From: Mesotaenium endlicherianum
Lineage: Eukaryota > Streptophyta > Zygnematophyceae > Zygnematales > Mesotaeniaceae
NCBI GenBank assembly: GCA_009602735.1
Contig: WELA01006564.1
Span: forward strand, 143,480 to 207,479
Reading direction: 5' to 3'
Length of the DNA stretch: 64,000 nucleotides
Below the pieces are notes generated by a model. The model was not told the origin of the DNA. It did no database searches and worked only from the letters and a program-made list of their open reading frames with translations. The position numbers were made by a program, and so were the translations under genes. Below, piece by piece: positions 61,150 through 64,000 of this stretch. Positions within the stretch are counted from its first letter, which is position 1, and each line of letters begins with the position of its first letter.

Positions 61150-63415
61150 CGTGCCTGTTGGGGCCCACACTTGCCTGTTGGGCGCTGCAGTGGAAGTCCA
61201 TGACAATCTCCATGGATGGGTTGCTCGATTACGATGAAGAGGATCGCGAGGAGGGTACCTTTGAGGTGAGCTTCGTTACATTCTTGCACGCATTTTGTAC
61301 ATAGCATGCACCTGGAAAAGCCAGCTAGAAGCAAAACACCTTACCATCCTGTTTGCTATCTTAGATGTACAAGTGACGTGGCAGGCTGTACATTGTAACA
61401 TCTGGCAAACGCTCAGAAGGTTGCACTTGAGTGGAGCCTATCGCTCGTCACTGCGGCTAGCCGCTGCCGTATCGAGACTGACAGTTGGTGGCTCCCTGTG
61501 TCTGCCAGCTGTCCGTGTTTGCGGAAGTCTTCCAGGAGCTGATGCAGTCGCAAGCTGGGCACAAGATTCTGGCCAACCTCGAGGTGTGCATCTGCAGCCT
61601 CCTTTCTCCACCCATGGCTGGACCTTGCCTGCTTGCCGCAGTCAGTATGGATGGTGGTGTGCCAAGAATGTCGCAATAGCACCCTTGGCCCATTTCAAAA
61701 ACGTGGTGTGTGCGGGTGTGTGAACGCGCATGGTGGTGCACATGTGTGCGTGTGTGTGCGTGCATTTGTGTGTATTCTGTGGAGGTTAGCAGTTTGTCTT
61801 ATAGTGCGCGCTATTCTTTACAGGCCTGCGCGTGGCTTGCCCTCCCGACGCTTGCTGCGCTGTCTCCAGAAAGCTTTCACAGGATGTGGATACTGTTTTT
61901 AGTTCGTGCTGCTTCTGACAATGGGCTCGCTTACACACGGGGTTTGCGTGCGCTATCTGATTCCGTGTGGAGCGTCCCAGGTAGTGCGCAAGGCGGGTAT
62001 AGTGCGCAAGAAGGAGGAGAAGAAGCGCGCGAGGGAGAAGAGTGAGAAGGAGAAGGCGGAGGAGAAGGAGAAGGAGAAGGCCACCAAGGACAAGAAGGAC
62101 AACGCGCAGGACGAGGCCCCCCCTCGCAAGAAGTCCAAATTCTCTGACAAGCCCGAGGGCGACGACGTGCCAGCTGTCGCCACGCCCGAGCCTGAGCCCA
62201 GCAAGCCGCCTTCTGCCGCGCCCGCCGCGCCCGCTGTTGCGACTTTGAATGACCTCAACGAGCTGCCGCCCACTGAGGCGGACGGCGAGGAGGAGAAGCC
62301 CGACGCGGTGGCGGCTCCCAAGAAGGAGCAGGACAAGGAGGCAGAAGATGCCAGCAAGGTGCTGCCCGCAGGGGAGAACGGCTCTGCACCCACAGCTGCT
62401 CAGGCTGGGGTCAAGGAGGAGGGCGGCGGCCCAGCCCCGCCAGCGGGCGCTGCTGTCAAGGAGGAGGTGCCAGCTGGTGATGCAAAGGAGGCTGCCAAGG
62501 TGGAGCCTGCGGGGGGCGATGTGGAGATGAAGGATTTGGACGGGGGCAAGGAGAGCAAGCCCGTGAAGGAGGAGGCGAAGGCAGAGGACGTGGAGATGAA
62601 GGACGCAGCAGCAGGCGGGGCTGCTGCCAGCGAGGGTGGCGGCGATGCCAAGGTGCGACCCTCTTGTGCCAGGTTGCCTGGCCAACTTGTTCGTGCAGAC
62701 TGAGGGGCTCTCCCCCCCTGCCTGTCCGTCTGTCTGTCTATCTGCACCTTCTGGCTACCCCTGCGGCTGCTCTGTGCGCGTGCTTTCATGCATGCATGTG
62801 GCGGTTGCATGAGGCCTGCATGACAGGGTCTGGGCTCTGTTATCGTGGGGATGCTCTAGCTAGTGTAGTTTCTACTCTGCTAGAGGGGCTCCTTAGCTGC
62901 CTCACATGGTATGCTGCTGATAATTGCCCATTGGAACCAGTCATACTCGTTCTCCTCTCTCCCCCCCCCCGCCCGCTTCCCGCCTCATGTTCTTTTCCTG
63001 CTCTGTGTTTCTGTGCAGGAGGAGAAGCCGATGGTGGAGGCGCCAAAGGTGGTGAAGCGCACGATTGTTGATGTTGAGCTTCTCAAGGTGAGCCCTCACA
63101 TGTAGTATCTACGTGCCAAGTTGCACGTATAGCTTTGAGCTGCGGCAATAAATACAGCATGTGTCTGCAGATTTCCCCCTCCCCCCCCCCTTCCCCGGGG
63201 TGGTATTGTCTAACGGGGCATAAGGCAGATGGCCAAGCATCCTTTGTGTTTTTGCAGTTGACGATGTTACCTGGTACAGAGGCAGTAACACTTCTTCGTT
63301 TCCTCTTTTACCTTCTTTGCTTCTAGTGTGCCCATGATTCAACTCGTGTTCTCTTTGCTTCTGGTGGTTCCAGGCCTACCGATACTTCGACAGGAACAGG
63401 ACCAACTATCTAAAG
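49103..63415 (+). CDS. CCAR1 / SHORT ROOT IN SALT MEDIUM 1-like nuclear regulator, 3' end outside window
   Basis: Exons (all GT/AG, frame kept): 49103-49183, 49285-49323, 49478-49615, 50011-50283, 50874-50957, 51339-51440, 51901-51996, 52303-52388, 52870-53219, 53553-53943, 54585-54630, 55005-55097, 55508-55563, 55941-56100, 56568-56821, 57367-57430, 57878-58276, 58585-58624, 58986-59146, 61191-61265, 61509-61583, 61981-62652, 63019-63087, 63374-63415, giving 1282 codons so far. Order: Tyr/Gln/Gly/Ala-rich N-terminus (1-417); Arg/Asp-rich (417-547); conserved LCKVEPYSLVETSRDYQSVCRRYSKLY block (about 559-595); DBC1 inactive-Nudix domain (about 660-860); acidic Lys/Glu regions; LLDYDEEDREEGTFE block (972-1021); EF-hand-like start AYRYFDRNRTNYLK. 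In animals the family is a transcription coactivator; in Arabidopsis it acts in salt response. Two exons recur in a duplicated block. Confidence 0.88.
55801..55849. other. Assembly gap (49 N) in intron 13 of the CCAR1-like gene
   Basis: A run of N flanked by C homopolymers lies between exon 13 (ending 55563) and exon 14 (starting 55941). Phases 2 and 2 across the gap match, so no exon needs to be missing, though a small exon of 3n bases cannot be excluded. Confidence 0.9.
55941..58276 (+). other. CCAR1-like gene, exons 14-17: DBC1 (inactive Nudix-like) domain
   Basis: Conserved family strings appear in order: SFEHDAVDVVV, WNAKVILMSG, HLHNLLKFVVLRKDRG, GGQWDAALDGGDP, LLRTAIRCTKESTGIDLS, CANWLRFCEVHYER, VMFLPDLHSCLPTLSEW. 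They are spread over four exons whose phases (2-0, 0-2, 2-0, 0-0) fit one another. The segment after them is a Lys/Glu/Ala-rich charged helix. Confidence 0.85.
58291..61117 (+). repeat. Direct duplication of a 1.4-kb block within the CCAR1-like gene (probable assembly artefact)
   Basis: 58291-59703 and 59705-61117 appear identical, offset by exactly 1414 bases and separated by a single N inside a CT microsatellite. The second copy repeats two exons (59999-60038 and 60400-60560, copies of 58585-58624 and 58986-59146). Together the two exons add 201 bases, so reading them twice would not break the frame, but identity of introns and exons alike points to a failed contig merge. Confidence 0.88.
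59664..59703 (+). repeat. CT dinucleotide microsatellite (first copy)
   Basis: Uninterrupted TC/CT run ending at the N at 59704. Confidence 0.95.
61078..61149 (+). repeat. CT then GT dinucleotide microsatellite (second copy)
   Basis: The CT run (61078-61136) passes into a short GT run (61137-61149) just before exon 20 of the CCAR1-like gene. It is the full version of the run truncated at 59703. Confidence 0.95.
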
Positions 63416-64000
63416 GTGAGAGCGGCATGCCTGCTCTTTGAGTTTCAACGTCAGCTGGATGAAGGGATCGATTGGGCATGTTCAAATTGAATCATGGCTA
63501 GCCTGAGAGAATGTGAGCTGGGGACAGTTGCTGTGATGTCTTGCGATCCTACACTATGGTGATGGCATCTGGAAAGCTGGCACTGGGTGCTGCGTGCCTA
63601 AATCACATGTCTTGTCTTGAGTCACACATTCTCGATGTAGTCAAGTCATGAAGCAGAAGCTGACGGTGTCTTGAGATCCCAAGGTTAACGCGAGCACAGG
63701 GCCGCAGGAGGTCTGTCTTTGTCTGGCAAGTGCAGCCTTCCTGCCGCTGATGTGCGGTCTTGGGACATCGCACTTGTCATGAGAATGGGGCCTGATTCAG
63801 ATATTCATCGTCGCCGCGCGGTTGCGAGACAAAAGAGCATTTTCGGGCAATGCTTTCTGCACGAATCATAAATGTTCCTGGGTGGATATTCTTATGCCGT
63901 GCCTAGATGCTCTTGCCACGCCTACCAACAGCTCTTCTGTAACATGTCGCCTGCTTCACCTTGAGCCCCTAAGAGTTCTAAATTTTGTCTACTTCGTGGC
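63416..64000 (+). other. Intron of the CCAR1-like gene to the window edge
   Basis: It follows exon 24 (TAAAG|gtgaga). No acceptor followed by a recognisable continuation of the EF-hand-like region is seen before position 64000. Confidence 0.6.

Noticed and set aside
1-64000. CRISPR arrays, bacterial operons or rRNA genes
   Set aside because: No regularly spaced repeats, no prokaryotic gene layout and no rRNA-like sequence were seen; the window is eukaryotic throughout.

Overview
The window looks like nuclear DNA of a green-lineage eukaryote, most likely a streptophyte (charophyte) alga. The reasons are a SHAGGY/GSK3-type kinase exon, a plastid-targeted dehydroascorbate reductase, an intron-rich gene of the CCAR1 / plant SHORT ROOT IN SALT MEDIUM 1 type, and a Ty3/gypsy retroelement carrying a cytosine-C5 DNA methyltransferase. 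Such DNMT-bearing retroelements have been reported from charophytes and, independently, from dinoflagellates. The species cannot be fixed from the sequence alone.

Layout. (1) The left edge holds the first recognisable coding exon of a SHAGGY-like kinase on the minus strand; the rest lies outside. (2) About 4.2-33.3 kb is a nest of LTR retroelements. The outer one (E1, plus strand, old and broken) carries gag, protease plus DNA methyltransferase, RT-RNaseH-integrase and a PHD-like Cys/His cluster at the end of pol. It is split by E2 (4604-11316, plus, looks whole, chromodomain integrase, LTRs about 99% identical, target duplication GAAAT), E3 (15691-24993, minus, broken pol but an uninterrupted 533-codon extra ORF, target duplication AAACT) and E4 (25117-29112, plus, no coding capacity seen, target duplication AGGAT). 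E3 holds a solo LTR of the E2 family. (3) 34.5-39.95 kb holds a miniature LTR element, a TTAA-flanked internally deleted piggyBac-type transposon, a chromodomain-bearing retroelement remnant and an inverted pair of LTR fragments. (4) 40-45.2 kb has no gene I can name.

(5) The right third is host gene space. A six-exon dehydroascorbate reductase gene (45225-47877) is followed by a large plus-strand CCAR1/RSA1-like gene from 49103 that runs off the right edge, with 24 exons and 1282 codons seen. All splice junctions chosen are GT/AG and keep frame. A 1.4-kb block containing two exons of this gene is present twice, separated by a single N; it looks like an assembly duplication.

The most unusual content is the set of chromatin-related modules in the retroelements: a DNA methyltransferase and a PHD-like finger in E1, chromodomains in E2, E3 and the 38-kb remnant, and an unidentified intact ORF in E3.
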